Shown: positions 1-8,351 of the stretch, in pieces
Position numbering within the stretch: position 1 is the stretch's first letter
How the letters are laid out: every line of letters starts with the position of its first letter
Origin: Pseudomonas fluorescens Q2-87
GTDB lineage: Bacteria > Pseudomonadota > Gammaproteobacteria > Pseudomonadales > Pseudomonadaceae
Direction of reading: 5' to 3'
Length of the DNA stretch: 64,000 nt
Assembly: GCF_000281895.1 (NCBI RefSeq)
Contig: NZ_CM001558.1
Coordinates: 3,414,556-3,478,555, forward strand
Notes under the pieces: generated by a model
Told to the model about the DNA's origin: nothing
Seen by the model: the letters and a program-made list of their open reading frames with translations, nothing else
The model's database searches: none
Program-made: the position numbers and the translations under genes

Positions 1-1
1 C

Positions 2-1228
2 GCCCACGCCGATGTGGTGCCGGTGACGCCGGAAAACTGGGTGCTGAAGGACGGCACCCGCCTCGACCCGTTCAAGGTGACCCTGGTGGGCGACCGCATG
101 TATGGCCGCGGTACCGAGGACGATAAGAACGGCATCGTGGTGGCGCTATATGCCATGAAAATCATCAAGGAAGAGAAGCTACCGCTGGCGCGCAACTTCA
201 AGTTGCTGGTCGATACCACCGAGGAAACCACTGGCGACGCAATCCCCTATTACTTCGAACACAACCCGACGCCCAACTACAACCTGGCGTTGGATGGCGG
301 CTACCCGGTAGTGATCGCCGAGAAAGGCTACGGCACCGTCATGGCCAACTTTGCCCGACGCAATGCCCAAGGCAAGGGCGCCGAAATCACCGCACTGACC
401 GGCGGCCTGGCGACCAATCAGATCCCGTCGACGTCGGTGGCCACTTTCATCGGCGACAAGCCCGCCGAATTGGCCGCCAGTCTGCTGAAGGCCGGCAACG
501 ACTACGCCAAGCGCAATGGCGGCAACTTCGAGGTCACCTCCAAGGTCGTCGGCAAAGATGTCCAGCTGACTTTCATCGGGGTCTCTGCGCACTCCTCCGA
601 GCCGGAGTCGGGCGTCAACCCTGTGGCAAGGATGCTGGACTTCATCAATGGCCTGGGCAGCAAGGTCGCGCTCAAGCATAACCACATCACCGACGCCGCC
701 CGCTACGCCGCCGATAACTGGGGCCTGGATTACCTGGGCAAGCAATTGGGGATCGGTTATTCCGACGCGTTCATGGGCCCGCTGACCGCCTCCCTGACTT
801 ACGTCGGGATGGATGAAAAGACCTTCAAGCTTGCGGTGAACCTGCGGGTGCCGGTGGGCAAGACCACTGAGGCGCTGAAGAAAGATATTGCCGACAAGCT
901 GGACGCCTGGAGCAAGAAGTCCCACGTCGCGGTGGCGTTCGACTACTCCATCGACGAGCCGATGTACCGCAACCCCGAGGGCGAGTGGGTCAAGGCGCTG
1001 CTGGCGGTCGCCACCGAAAACCTCGGCATGGAGCACAAGTACGGCACCTCGGCCGGCGCCACGTCGGTCCACGATCTGCCCAATGGCGTGCAGTTCGGCC
1101 TGGCCATGCCTGACGTGAAGTACACCGGTCATAACGACAACGAGTTCAAGACCGTGGAGCAATTCCTGCTGGACCTGCAGATCGTGACCGAGATGATGGG
1201 GCGGATCGGGCAGTTGCCGAAGTTGTGA
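2..1228 (+). CDS. M20 family dipeptidase (5'-truncated by window edge)
   Basis: The reading frame is open from the first bases of the window, so the N-terminus lies outside it and any start inside is not real. The first residues read A-H-A-D-V-V-P, the first metal-ligand His of M20/M28 zinc peptidases. GRGTEDDKNG follows with the bridging Asp, then DTTEETTG with the catalytic Glu pair and a later GHNDNE. About 408 residues are visible. The family hydrolyses dipeptides or N-acyl amino acids with two zinc ions. Substrate and cellular location cannot be told without the N-terminus. It runs toward the DUF3079 gene, with a REP doublet between them. Confidence 0.85.
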   Translation, partial: AHADVVPVTPENWVLKDGTRLDPFKVTLVGDRMYGRGTEDDKNGIVVALYAMKIIKEEKLPLARNFKLLVDTTEETTGDAIPYYFEHNPTPNYNLALDGGYPVVIAEKGYGTVMANFARRNAQGKGAEITALTGGLATNQIPSTSVATFIGDKPAELAASLLKAGNDYAKRNGGNFEVTSKVVGKDVQLTFIGVSAHSSEPESGVNPVARMLDFINGLGSKVALKHNHITDAARYAADNWGLDYLGKQLGIGYSDAFMGPLTASLTYVGMDEKTFKLAVNLRVPVGKTTEALKKDIADKLDAWSKKSHVAVAFDYSIDEPMYRNPEGEWVKALLAVATENLGMEHKYGTSAGATSVHDLPNGVQFGLAMPDVKYTGHNDNEFKTVEQFLLDLQIVTEMMGRIGQLPKL

Positions 1229-1320
1229 TTGTCCAAGCCATGCTTTGCACTTGAAGCTTGCTGGTCACTTGAGACTGCAAGTCCCCGAGGCCTGCCTGTC
1301 CCTGTGGCTAGCTTGATTCC

Positions 1321-1414
1321 TGTGGCGAGGGAGCTTGCTCCCGCTCGGGTGCGCAGCGCCCGCAAAATCTTGGGGTCGCTGCGCAACCCAGCGGGAGCAA
1401 GCTCCCTCGCCACG
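1321..1414. repeat. REPIN (REP doublet), family A
   Basis: Two inverted copies of a REP palindrome of the form GTGGCGAGGGAGCTTGCTCC...GGAGCAAGCTCCCTCGCCAC separated by a variable loop. It lies between the convergent dipeptidase and DUF3079 genes. The same family recurs at about 8.75, 23.1, 40.0, 44.0 and 51.2 kb. Confidence 0.85.
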
Positions 1415-1422
1415 GGGGCACT

Positions 1423-1650
1423 TCATTCCTTCAGATAAGTGGCGCTGGGATCGATGACCTTGGCGGTAATGTCGAGCAACTCCAGCCCCCAATCACCGTG
1501 CAGGTACCAGTCCTCGCCGATCATCTCGGCCGGGTGCATCGTTCGGTCGGCACCGTTGCCACAGGCCAAGGCATGGGTCGGACAATAACGATCACACCCC
1601 CAGCAAATGCGCTCGGGATGTTTGGGACTGATGGGAAACGGCTTTGCCAT
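1423..1650 (-). CDS. DUF3079 small Cys4 protein
   Basis: 75 residues beginning MAKPFPISPKHPERICWGC, which matches DUF3079, a proteobacterial family of unknown function. Four cysteines sit at about residues 16, 19, 23 and 30 (CxxCxxxC then C), a spacing that could bind a metal or an iron-sulfur cluster; this is inference. There is no signal peptide or membrane segment. A perfect ANR/FNR box (1711-1724) is centred about 67 bp upstream of the ATG, which would put a class II start point some 25 bp before the start codon. It may therefore be induced at low oxygen. It is divergent from the ferrous-iron operon. Confidence 0.75.
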   Translation of the reverse strand: MAKPFPISPKHPERICWGCDRYCPTHALACGNGADRTMHPAEMIGEDWYLHGDWGLELLDITAKVIDPSATYLKE

Positions 1651-1710
1651 GACGACCCCGCATAACGAGTGGGTGTACCCGCACCGTACCGCGTCGAGGC
1701 TCGGCAGCCC

Positions 1711-1724
1711 TTGATTCTGATCAA
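1711..1724. promoter_or_regulatory. ANR/FNR box, perfect consensus
   Basis: TTGATTCTGATCAA matches TTGAT-N4-ATCAA at all ten defined positions. It lies between the divergent DUF3079 and ftrA genes, at a distance from DUF3079 (67 bp) equal to that of other ANR-type boxes in this window. It could also act on ftrA, 133 bp away. Confidence 0.7.
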
Positions 1725-1780
1725 GAACAGCCCTGCCTGATCAATAAGTGTTGGCGTTCGCACATTCACGCTGAAAATTG

Positions 1781-1800
1781 ACAAGAATCATTATTATTCG
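1781..1800. promoter_or_regulatory. Possible Fur box upstream of ftrA
   Basis: The AT-rich stretch around ACAAGAATCATTATTATTCG resembles the NATWAT hexamer pattern of Fur boxes and stands out from the GC-rich surroundings. It is 50-70 bp upstream of an iron-uptake operon, where Fur control would be expected. The match to the 19-bp consensus is imperfect. Confidence 0.45.
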
Positions 1801-1850
1801 CAGCGAAGCCTCCTAGACTCGGCCATCTTTTATCCGTTTAGGAAGTCCTC

Positions 1851-2495
1851 ATGCGTACCCTCGCCCCCCTATCCCTCGCCCTGCTGTTTCTCGCACCGCT
1901 GGCCCAGGCCAAGGAATACCCCATCGGCGAACCTCAACTGTGCCCGGGGCTGGAAGTCGGCGCGGTGTATTTGCAGCCCATTGAAATGGCGCCGGCCGGA
2001 ATGATGCGCGCCACGGCCGATTCGGACGTGCACCTGGAAGCCGATATTCGTGCCACGGCGGACAGCAAGCAAGGCTTCCAGGAAGGCAGCTTCGTGCCTT
2101 ACCTCAACGTATCCTTCCAACTGAAAAAGCAAGGCGTCGACACCGAGCTCAAGGGCGACTTCCACGCCATGGTCGCCAATGACGGGCCGCACTACGGCGA
2201 CAACGTCAAGCTGCTCGGCCCCGGCAAATACCAACTGACCTTCACCATCCTGCCGCCTGGCGGCCATGCTTCCCTCGGTCGTCATACCGACAAGGAAACC
2301 GGCGTGGCGCCCTGGTTCGAGCGTTGCGAACTGCACTACGAATTCGTCTACGCCGGGATCGGTAAAAAGGTGGGTACTGACCATGGGCCAACCGACCCGT
2401 CGATCGCATCCCACGCGCCATCGATGCCTGGCCGGGTGCCTGCTGGCCGGCCTGGCCTTGCCTTCCATCGCCCAGGCCGAGCTACCGACTTATGA
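1851..2495 (+). CDS. ftrA: FtrA/P19-type periplasmic iron-binding protein, frameshifted C-terminus
   Basis: Signal peptide (about residues 1-20, ending LAQA) followed by a P19/Tpd/FetP domain: KEYPIGEP, GAVYLQPIEM, the HLEADI segment and GPHYGDNVKLLGPGKYQLTF with metal-site His and Met residues. These proteins bind iron or copper in the periplasm and feed an FTR1-type permease. Family members usually end KKGGY at about 175 residues. Here the reading runs on for about 37 extra residues overlapping ftrB, because one G appears to be missing near 2370: with one more G the frame would read K-K-G-G-Y-stop at 2378-2380. The tail is therefore probably an indel product (natural or sequencing). First gene of ftrABCD. 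Confidence 0.85.
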   Translation: MRTLAPLSLALLFLAPLAQAKEYPIGEPQLCPGLEVGAVYLQPIEMAPAGMMRATADSDVHLEADIRATADSKQGFQEGSFVPYLNVSFQLKKQGVDTELKGDFHAMVANDGPHYGDNVKLLGPGKYQLTFTILPPGGHASLGRHTDKETGVAPWFERCELHYEFVYAGIGKKVGTDHGPTDPSIASHAPSMPGRVPAGRPGLAFHRPGRATDL

Positions 2496-2745
2496 GTTGA
2501 GCATGCGCGATGGACGCTTCACCCCGGCGCAACTGGAGGTGGCGGCCGGGCAACGCTTCAAGATCGTGCTGAAGAACGACGGCCAGGGTCCGGCGGAGTT
2601 CGAGAGCACGCCGCTGCGCGTGGAAAAGGTCTTGTCGCCCGGCGTCACCACCTTCGTGGTGATTCATCCGCTTCGGCCTGGTCATTACCCGTTTTTCGAT
2701 GAATTCAATCCGCAACTGCCCGAAGGCAGCATCCTCGCCCGGTAA
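2383..2745 (+). CDS. ftrB: FtrB-like periplasmic cupredoxin
   Basis: 120 residues. The N-terminal region MGQPTRRSHPTRHRC...LALPSIAQA looks like a signal peptide with a basic start, followed by a cupredoxin-like domain (YELSMRDGRFTPAQLEVAAGQRFKI...). In FtrABCD ferrous-iron systems of Bordetella and Brucella the cupredoxin FtrB is proposed to oxidise or pass electrons from Fe(II) during uptake. The start ATG lies 3 bp after the expected (ancestral) ftrA stop, so the operon spacing is normal if the ftrA frameshift is ignored. Confidence 0.8.
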   Translation: MGQPTRRSHPTRHRCLAGCLLAGLALPSIAQAELPTYELSMRDGRFTPAQLEVAAGQRFKIVLKNDGQGPAEFESTPLRVEKVLSPGVTTFVVIHPLRPGHYPFFDEFNPQLPEGSILAR

Positions 2746-2767
2746 TCGTCCCGCAGGAGGCGTTTGC

Positions 2768-3622
2768 ATGACTCAATCGATGTTTATTGTCTGGCGCGAA
2801 AGCGTCGAGGCCTTGCTGGTCATCGGCATTCTCCAGGCCTGGGCCAGCCGCCAACAACAGGCCAGTCGACTGCTGCGCTATGTCTGGGCCGGCACGGCGC
2901 TGGGCTTGCTGCTCTCGGGCGTGCTGGCCGGCCTGATCGTATTGGCCGGCGAAACCATGAGCGGCGCGGCCAACGAATGGTTCCAGGCGTCACTGGCGTT
3001 GATCGCCAGCGTGCTGATCGTGCAGATGGTCAGCTGGATGCACCGCAACGCAAGGACGCTCAAGCACGACCTGACACGCGACGCCGACCAGCGCCTGAGC
3101 CGCCAGGGCGGCTTGGGACTGTTGGTGCTGGCATTGTTGGCGGTCAGCCGCGAAGGCAGCGAAACCGTGGTGTTCCTGTACGGCGCCGGTGCCCGTCTAC
3201 AAGGACCGTCACTGGGTCTGTTCGCCATCGGCGCGGCGGCCGGCCTGGTGCTGTCGCTGCTGACCGTCTACGTGCTGCATGGCAGCCGCCGGTTCATTTC
3301 ATGGCCACGGTTCTTTGCCATCAGCGAAGCGATTCTCCTGCTGTTGGGAGCGGCGTTGCTGGTCAGCGGCATCGAGCGCGTTGGCGGTCAACTGCTCGCG
3401 ATGGACTGGCCCGAGGCGGTGTATCGCGGCATTGGCGAAGGGCTGTGGGACAGCAGCACACTGCTCGACGACGGCCATGGCTTGGGCGGTTTCCTCGCCG
3501 ATTTCGCCGGGTATCGCGCCAGTCCCAGTGCGCTGACGTTGCTGGTGTGGCTCGGCTATTGGCTGGTCGTCGCCGGCTGGCTGCGTCCACGCAAGACGGA
3601 AAACCTGCCATGCCTTACCTGA
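2768..3622 (+). CDS. ftrC: FtrC, FTR1/EfeU-family iron permease
   Basis: 284 residues, start ATG preceded by a strong GCAGGAGG. It is a polytopic membrane protein with the FTR1-type acidic motifs: RESVEA in the first helix and SREGSETVVF in a later one (R-E-x-x-E in both), which carry iron in this family. It imports iron delivered by the periplasmic FtrA/FtrB pair. The end overlaps ftrD by 13 bp, indicating translational coupling. Confidence 0.88.
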   Translation: MTQSMFIVWRESVEALLVIGILQAWASRQQQASRLLRYVWAGTALGLLLSGVLAGLIVLAGETMSGAANEWFQASLALIASVLIVQMVSWMHRNARTLKHDLTRDADQRLSRQGGLGLLVLALLAVSREGSETVVFLYGAGARLQGPSLGLFAIGAAAGLVLSLLTVYVLHGSRRFISWPRFFAISEAILLLLGAALLVSGIERVGGQLLAMDWPEAVYRGIGEGLWDSSTLLDDGHGLGGFLADFAGYRASPSALTLLVWLGYWLVVAGWLRPRKTENLPCLT

Positions 3623-4977
3623 ACCCCTGGCTCCAGCGCCTGGGCGACGGCATGCGGCGCCACGGCGCGACCATTCGTGCCGTGCAATGGATGGTGGTGC
3701 TGTTCTACGTGGTGCTGCTGGTGGTGCCCGCGCTGCTGCCGTTGCCCAGCAGTCAGGCGCGGCTGCTGGATAACCTGACGTTGCTGGCACAGTTTCTGTT
3801 CTGGGGCTTGTGGTGGCCGTTCGTGCTGCTCTCCATCGTGCTGTTCGGTCGGCTCTGGTGCGGTGTGCTGTGTCCCGAAGGCGCGCTGAGCGAATGGGCC
3901 AGTCGCTACGGTAAGGGGCTGGGGATGCCGCGAGGCCTGCGCTGGGCCGGCTGGTCAACCCTGGCGTTCTGCCTGACGACGATTTACGGCCAACTCATCA
4001 GCGTCTACGACTATGCCCAGGCCGCGCTGCTGATCCTCGGCGGCTCGACCGTCGCGGCAGTCATCGTCGGCCTGCTGTTCGCCCGTGGCAAACGGGTGTG
4101 GTGCCGCTACCTGTGCCCGGTCAGTGGCGTCTTCGCCCTACTTGCGCGCCTGGCACCGCTGCACTTTCAGGTGGACGAACAACGCTGGCAGGAAAACCGC
4201 GCCCCGCGTCGCCCTCCCCCCAATTGCGCGCCCTTGTTGGATATCCGCCGAATGCGCGGCGCCGCCGATTGCCACGCCTGTGGCCGTTGCAGCGGCCAGC
4301 GCGATGCGGTGCGCCTGATCGCCCGCTCCAGCAGCGAGGAAATCCTCCAGGCCACGGCCGGCACGCTCTCGCCTTGGGATGCACGTCTGCTGTTGTTCGG
4401 TGTCATCGGCCTGGCCATGGGCGCCTTTCAATGGACCGTCAGTCCCTGGTTCATCGCCTTGAAGCAGGCATTGGCCCAATGGCTGGTGGCGCATGAGCTG
4501 CTCTGGCCGTTGCAAGACAACGCACCTTGGTGGCTATTGACGCACTATCCGCAACTCAACGACAGCTTCAGCTGGCTCGATGGCTTTTGCATCCTCGCCT
4601 ATCTCGGCTTGAGTGCCTTGCTGCTCGGCACTTCGCTGATGCTATTGATGCGCCTGGCGGCACGACTGGCGGGCAATCGCGCAGAATATTTGCCCCTGGC
4701 CATCACCCTGACGCCCATGGGTGGTGCGGGGCTGTTCCTCGGCCTGTCGGCCACTACCGTCAAACTGCTGCGCTATGAAGGGTTGTTGCTCGAGTGGGTG
4801 CAGCCGGCTCGGGCCGGGCTGTTGGTGGCGGCGATGGCCTGGAGCCTGTGGCTGGGTTGGAAACGGCTGGAACACAGCGCAGCATCACCCCTCCAGCGAC
4901 TACCCGCCCTCGCCTGCCTGACAGTGGCCAGCGGTTTGGTGGGTTATGGTTGGTGGTTGCAGTTTTGGGGGTGGTGA
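3610..4977 (+). CDS. ftrD: FtrD-like membrane polyferredoxin (NapH-type 4Fe-4S protein)
   Basis: 455 residues with several membrane helices and paired cysteine motifs on the cytoplasmic side (LWCGVLCPEGA and VWCRYLCP), typical of NapH/RdxA/NosR-like polyferredoxins. A further CHACGRCSGQ motif follows near residue 220. In FtrABCD systems FtrD is thought to accept or move electrons during Fe(II) uptake. It overlaps ftrC and is the last gene of the operon; a REPIN follows the stop. Confidence 0.82.
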   Translation: MPYLNPWLQRLGDGMRRHGATIRAVQWMVVLFYVVLLVVPALLPLPSSQARLLDNLTLLAQFLFWGLWWPFVLLSIVLFGRLWCGVLCPEGALSEWASRYGKGLGMPRGLRWAGWSTLAFCLTTIYGQLISVYDYAQAALLILGGSTVAAVIVGLLFARGKRVWCRYLCPVSGVFALLARLAPLHFQVDEQRWQENRAPRRPPPNCAPLLDIRRMRGAADCHACGRCSGQRDAVRLIARSSSEEILQATAGTLSPWDARLLLFGVIGLAMGAFQWTVSPWFIALKQALAQWLVAHELLWPLQDNAPWWLLTHYPQLNDSFSWLDGFCILAYLGLSALLLGTSLMLLMRLAARLAGNRAEYLPLAITLTPMGGAGLFLGLSATTVKLLRYEGLLLEWVQPARAGLLVAAMAWSLWLGWKRLEHSAASPLQRLPALACLTVASGLVGYGWWLQFWGW

Positions 4978-5035
4978 CACACTAAACCCTGTGGGAGCGG
5001 GTGCTCACAACATCTTGGTTCAACACGAAACCCTT

Positions 5036-5123
5036 GTGGGAGCGGGCTTGCTCGCGAAGGCGTTGGTACATCCAACATCATCGCAAACTGACCCACCGCT
5101 TTCGCGAGCAAGCCCGCTCCCAC
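5036..5123. repeat. REPIN (REP doublet), family C
   Basis: Inverted copies of TGTGGGAGCGGGCTTGCTCG and its complement around a 40-bp loop, between the convergent ends of ftrD and nrdG. A partial copy of the same head lies just upstream at about 4990-5005. Confidence 0.85.
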
Positions 5124-5160
5124 AGGGGTTTGGCGGGCAATCACTCAATCCAGCGTGCCC

Positions 5161-5856
5161 TCAACTGCGCAATACAAACGAAGAAAACAACTCACGCATC
5201 GCAGCCCAAAGCTCCGGTTGCAAGGCGTGTGCCGATACGCTGGAAAGATGCGGGTCGAGCATCCGCGCGGTGCGCACCAGTTGCACGGCAAACCGGCTGA
5301 CGCCCCGCTCGCTCAAGCGTTCGGCCAGGCTCAACAGGCGTTCGGGGTTGAACAGATGCCAATGCACCGTGGTGCGGCACTCATAATCCACGCCGCTGGC
5401 CAGCAGATGGTCGAGGCTGCGCCAGTTGGCGGCGCCGCTGCCTTCGACCCGGGTCACCTCCAGGGCATCTTCGGGCAAGGCCTTGATGTCGAAACCCACC
5501 CAGTCGGCCAGGCCAACCACCTTGGCGAACGCCGCCGGCTTGATGCCGGCGCTGTGCAGGCCGATGCGAAAGCCCATCTGCCGTACCTGCTCCATCGCCG
5601 AAGCCAAGCCGTCCTGCAAGGTCGGCTCGCCGCCGCTGAACACCACCGCATCGAGCAAGTCCTGGCGGCGTTGCAGGAACGCCAAGACCCGACACCAATC
5701 CACCTCTTCGCTACCACGAGGTGGGATCAGTTGCGGGTTATGGCAATAACGACAACGCCAGGCGCATCCCTGGCAAAACAATACGCACGCCAGTTGGCCC
5801 GGGTAATCGAGGGTGGTCAGGGGCACCATGCCCCCGACCCGCAGCACTCGACTCAT
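5161..5856 (-). CDS. nrdG: Anaerobic ribonucleotide reductase-activating protein NrdG
   Basis: 231 residues, radical-SAM protein with CAWRCRYC (CxxxCxxC, Cys 31, 35, 38) near the N-terminus and the SGGEPTLQ motif. It uses a 4Fe-4S cluster and S-adenosylmethionine to generate the glycyl radical on class III ribonucleotide reductase. Its ATG overlaps the stop of the small glycyl-radical gene (ATGA), so the three nrd genes form one unit behind an ANR box. Confidence 0.92.
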   Translation of the reverse strand: MSRVLRVGGMVPLTTLDYPGQLACVLFCQGCAWRCRYCHNPQLIPPRGSEEVDWCRVLAFLQRRQDLLDAVVFSGGEPTLQDGLASAMEQVRQMGFRIGLHSAGIKPAAFAKVVGLADWVGFDIKALPEDALEVTRVEGSGAANWRSLDHLLASGVDYECRTTVHWHLFNPERLLSLAERLSERGVSRFAVQLVRTARMLDPHLSSVSAHALQPELWAAMRELFSSFVLRS

Positions 5857-6014
5857 GGACGCCCGGCCGCGCTTTCGGTGAAGTGCACCCGCTCGCGGTG
5901 CTCGGACTGCTTGCCCGGGTTAAAGGCCGCCACCGGGCGGTGATAGCCCATCACGCGGGTCCAGACTTCGCAACGTTGACGCTGTGCTTGTGGAAGGCTT
6001 TGCGATGCATTCAT
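5853..6014 (-). CDS. nrdD: Glycyl-radical tail of NrdD as a separate small protein
   Basis: A 53-residue gene. Its core reads CEVWTRVMGYHRPVAAFN then PGKQSEHRER. This aligns by eye with the C-terminal glycyl-radical segment of class III ribonucleotide reductases (E. coli NrdD: R-V-C-G-Y...F-N-A-G-K), so the radical glycine would be Gly24 in RVMGY. The preceding gene ends in CPVHGYLAGEHEFCPKC, i.e. the part of NrdD that normally comes just before this tail. It has its own AAGGAG eight bases before the ATG, is in a different frame from the large gene, and starts 31 bp after its stop, so simple stop-codon readthrough would not join them. Its stop overlaps nrdG. Confidence 0.78.
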   Translation of the reverse strand: MNASQSLPQAQRQRCEVWTRVMGYHRPVAAFNPGKQSEHRERVHFTESAAGRP

Positions 6015-6045
6015 GGGTGAAGCTCCTTGCGGTCGATGGATCGGA

Positions 6046-8061
6046 TCAGTGGACGCTGCCAGCCAACTGCTGTTGCAGCAGCAAGGCCTCGTCGCATTTG
6101 GGGCAAAACTCGTGTTCGCCGGCCAGGTAGCCGTGCACCGGGCAGATGGAAAAGGTCGGCGTGATGGTCAGGTACGGCAGGCGGAAACGGCCCAGGGCCT
6201 TGCGCACCAATTGCTTGCAGGCCTGGGTCGAAGATATCTGCTCGGCCATGTACAGGTGCAACACGGTGCCGCCGGTGTATTTGCATTGCAGCTCGTCCTG
6301 CAACTCCAGGGCTTCGAATGGATCGTCGGTGAAGCCCACCGGCAGTTGCGACGAATTGGTGTAGTACGGTGCGACCGGGCTGCCGGCCTGCAAGATGTCG
6401 GGATAGCGCTTGAGGTCTTCCTTGGCGAAGCGGTATGTCGTGCCTTCGGCAGGCGTGGCTTCCAGGTTGTAGAGGTGGCCGGTTTCCTCCTGGAACCGCA
6501 GCAACGTGGCCCGCACGTGATCCAGCAATTTGAGGGCGAACGCCCGACCCTGCTCGGTATGCATGCCCTGCTGGTCATCGGTGAAATTGCGCAGCATTTC
6601 GTGCAGGCCATTCAAGCCAATGGTGGAGAAGTGATTGCGCAGTGTGCCCAGGTAGCGTTTGGTGTAGGGGTACAAACCGGCGTCCATATGATGCTGGATG
6701 ACCTTGCGCTTGACCTCCAGGCTCTCCATCGCCAGTTCCATCAGCGTATCGATGCGTTTCAGCAAAGCGCTGGTGTCGCCCTTGTACAAATGACCCAGGC
6801 GCGCGCAGTTGATCGTCACTACGCCAAGGGAGCCGGTCTGCTCCGCCGAACCGAACAGGCCGCCACCGCGCTTGAGCAACTCGCGCACATCCAGTTGCAG
6901 GCGACAGCACATCGAGCGCACCTGGTTGGGCTGCATGTCCGAGTTAAGGAAGTTCTGGAAATACGGCAGGCCGTAACGGGCGGTCATCTCGAACAGCCGG
7001 TCGGCGTTTTCGCTGTCCCATGGGAAGTCATGGGTGATGTTGTAGGTCGGGATCGGAAAGGTGAACACCCGCCCTTTCGCATCGCCGGCCTGCATCACCT
7101 CGATGTAGGCGCGGTTGATCAATTCCATCTCCGCTTGCAGGTCACCGTAGGCGAACGGCATTTCTTCGCCGCCGATTACCGGGATCTGTTCGCGCAAATC
7201 CTCCGGGCAGACCCAATCGAACGTGAGGTTAGTGAAGGGCGTTTGCGTGCCCCAGCGCGACGGGACGTTGAGGTTATAGATGAACTCCTGCAACGACTGG
7301 CGAACCTCGGCGTAACTGAGTTTGTCCTTGCGCAGGTAAGGCGCCAGGTAGGTGTCGAACGAGCTGAACGCCTGGGCCCCGGCCCATTCGTTTTGCAGGG
7401 TGCCGAGGAAGTTGACCATCTGCCCCAGGGCGCTGCTCAAATGCTTGGGCGGCCCGGCTTCGACCCGCCCCGGCACGCCGTTGAGACCTTCGTGCAACAA
7501 CGTGCGCAAGGACCAGCCGGCACAGTAGCCGGCGAGCATGTCCAAGTCATGGATATGCAAGTCAGCCTCGCGGTGCGCCTGGCCGATGGCCTGGCTGTAG
7601 ACCTCGTCGAGCCAGTAATTGGCGGTGACCTTGCCCGACACGTTCAAGATCAGCCCGCCGAGGGAATAACCCTGGTTGGCGTTGGCCTGCACGCGCCAGT
7701 CTTCGCGGTCCAGGTATTCGTTCATCGACGTGGCGACCTCTACCAGCGTGCGACGGTCGCGACGCAGGCGCCCGTGCTGCTCGCGGTAGACGATATAAGC
7801 GCGCATGGAAAGGAAGAATCCGGCATCCATCAACACCCGCTCGACACGGTCCTGGATCTGCTCGACGTTCAACCGGTTCTGCCCTTCCAACCGGACCAGC
7901 ACCGCCTCCAGCAACCCCTCGGCCTCGGCTTCGGCGTACTCGCCGGTGGCCTTGCCAGCGACGATCAGCGCCTGGCGAATCTTGTCCGCATCAAAGGCAA
8001 CCACACTGCCATCGCGCTTGTGCAAGCGGTTACACCCTACCGTGATCAACGTGCTCTGCAT
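6046..8061 (-). CDS. nrdD: Anaerobic ribonucleoside-triphosphate reductase, large polypeptide
   Basis: 671 residues from an ATG preceded by GGAGCC; an upstream start would add 16 unlikely residues. An N-terminal ATP-cone (VGCNRLHKRDGSVVAFDADKI) is followed by the class III catalytic barrel (for example NVPSRWGTQTPFTN and QVRSMCCRLQLD). The protein stops after CPKCDEALLLQQQLAGSVH, before the usual glycyl-radical loop, which is encoded by the next small gene. It reduces NTPs to dNTPs without oxygen. A perfect ANR box lies 93 bp upstream. Confidence 0.92.
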   Translation of the reverse strand: MQSTLITVGCNRLHKRDGSVVAFDADKIRQALIVAGKATGEYAEAEAEGLLEAVLVRLEGQNRLNVEQIQDRVERVLMDAGFFLSMRAYIVYREQHGRLRRDRRTLVEVATSMNEYLDREDWRVQANANQGYSLGGLILNVSGKVTANYWLDEVYSQAIGQAHREADLHIHDLDMLAGYCAGWSLRTLLHEGLNGVPGRVEAGPPKHLSSALGQMVNFLGTLQNEWAGAQAFSSFDTYLAPYLRKDKLSYAEVRQSLQEFIYNLNVPSRWGTQTPFTNLTFDWVCPEDLREQIPVIGGEEMPFAYGDLQAEMELINRAYIEVMQAGDAKGRVFTFPIPTYNITHDFPWDSENADRLFEMTARYGLPYFQNFLNSDMQPNQVRSMCCRLQLDVRELLKRGGGLFGSAEQTGSLGVVTINCARLGHLYKGDTSALLKRIDTLMELAMESLEVKRKVIQHHMDAGLYPYTKRYLGTLRNHFSTIGLNGLHEMLRNFTDDQQGMHTEQGRAFALKLLDHVRATLLRFQEETGHLYNLEATPAEGTTYRFAKEDLKRYPDILQAGSPVAPYYTNSSQLPVGFTDDPFEALELQDELQCKYTGGTVLHLYMAEQISSTQACKQLVRKALGRFRLPYLTITPTFSICPVHGYLAGEHEFCPKCDEALLLQQQLAGSVH

Positions 8062-8147
8062 TTTGGCTCCAGACACTACATATAGGCTTTTAAATTTAAA
8101 CGAACACAATATGCAGTGGAGGGTACGGACAAAAGGCAGGGTTGCAA

Positions 8148-8161
8148 TTGATCGATATCAA
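8148..8161. promoter_or_regulatory. ANR/FNR box upstream of nrdD
   Basis: TTGATCGATATCAA is a perfect TTGAT-N4-ATCAA palindrome centred about 93 bp before the nrdD ATG. It is the expected control site for an anaerobic reductase operon. Confidence 0.8.
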
Positions 8162-8222
8162 GAATCGGGGGCGACCGGCAAGCAGCGTCGGAGATGATTT
8201 TTCGAGACACCGGATATCCCCT

Positions 8223-8310
8223 GTGGGAGTGAGCTTGCTCGCGATAGCGGTGGATCAGTAGAGACAAATGTTGACTGGCGCGCCGCCTTCGCGAGCAAGC
8301 TCGCTCCCAC
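8223..8310. repeat. REPIN, family C
   Basis: Inverted pair GTGGGAGTGAGCTTGCTCGC ... GCGAGCAAGCTCGCTCCCAC upstream of the nrdD promoter region. It is followed at once by a partial tandem duplication leading into the dispersed repeat. Confidence 0.8.
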
Positions 8311-8351
8311 AGGGGATCGGGGCTCGACCGGGAGAGCCAGGTCGGCTGTCA

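Noticed and set aside
2764..3609. In-frame upstream extension of ftrD over ftrC
   Set aside because: That part is out of frame with the clear FTR1 permease; FtrD starts at the ATG at 3610.
6013..8085. 690-codon ORF on the + strand opposite nrdD
   Set aside because: It is a shadow frame of a clearly recognisable nrdD on the other strand; its composition shows no family features.
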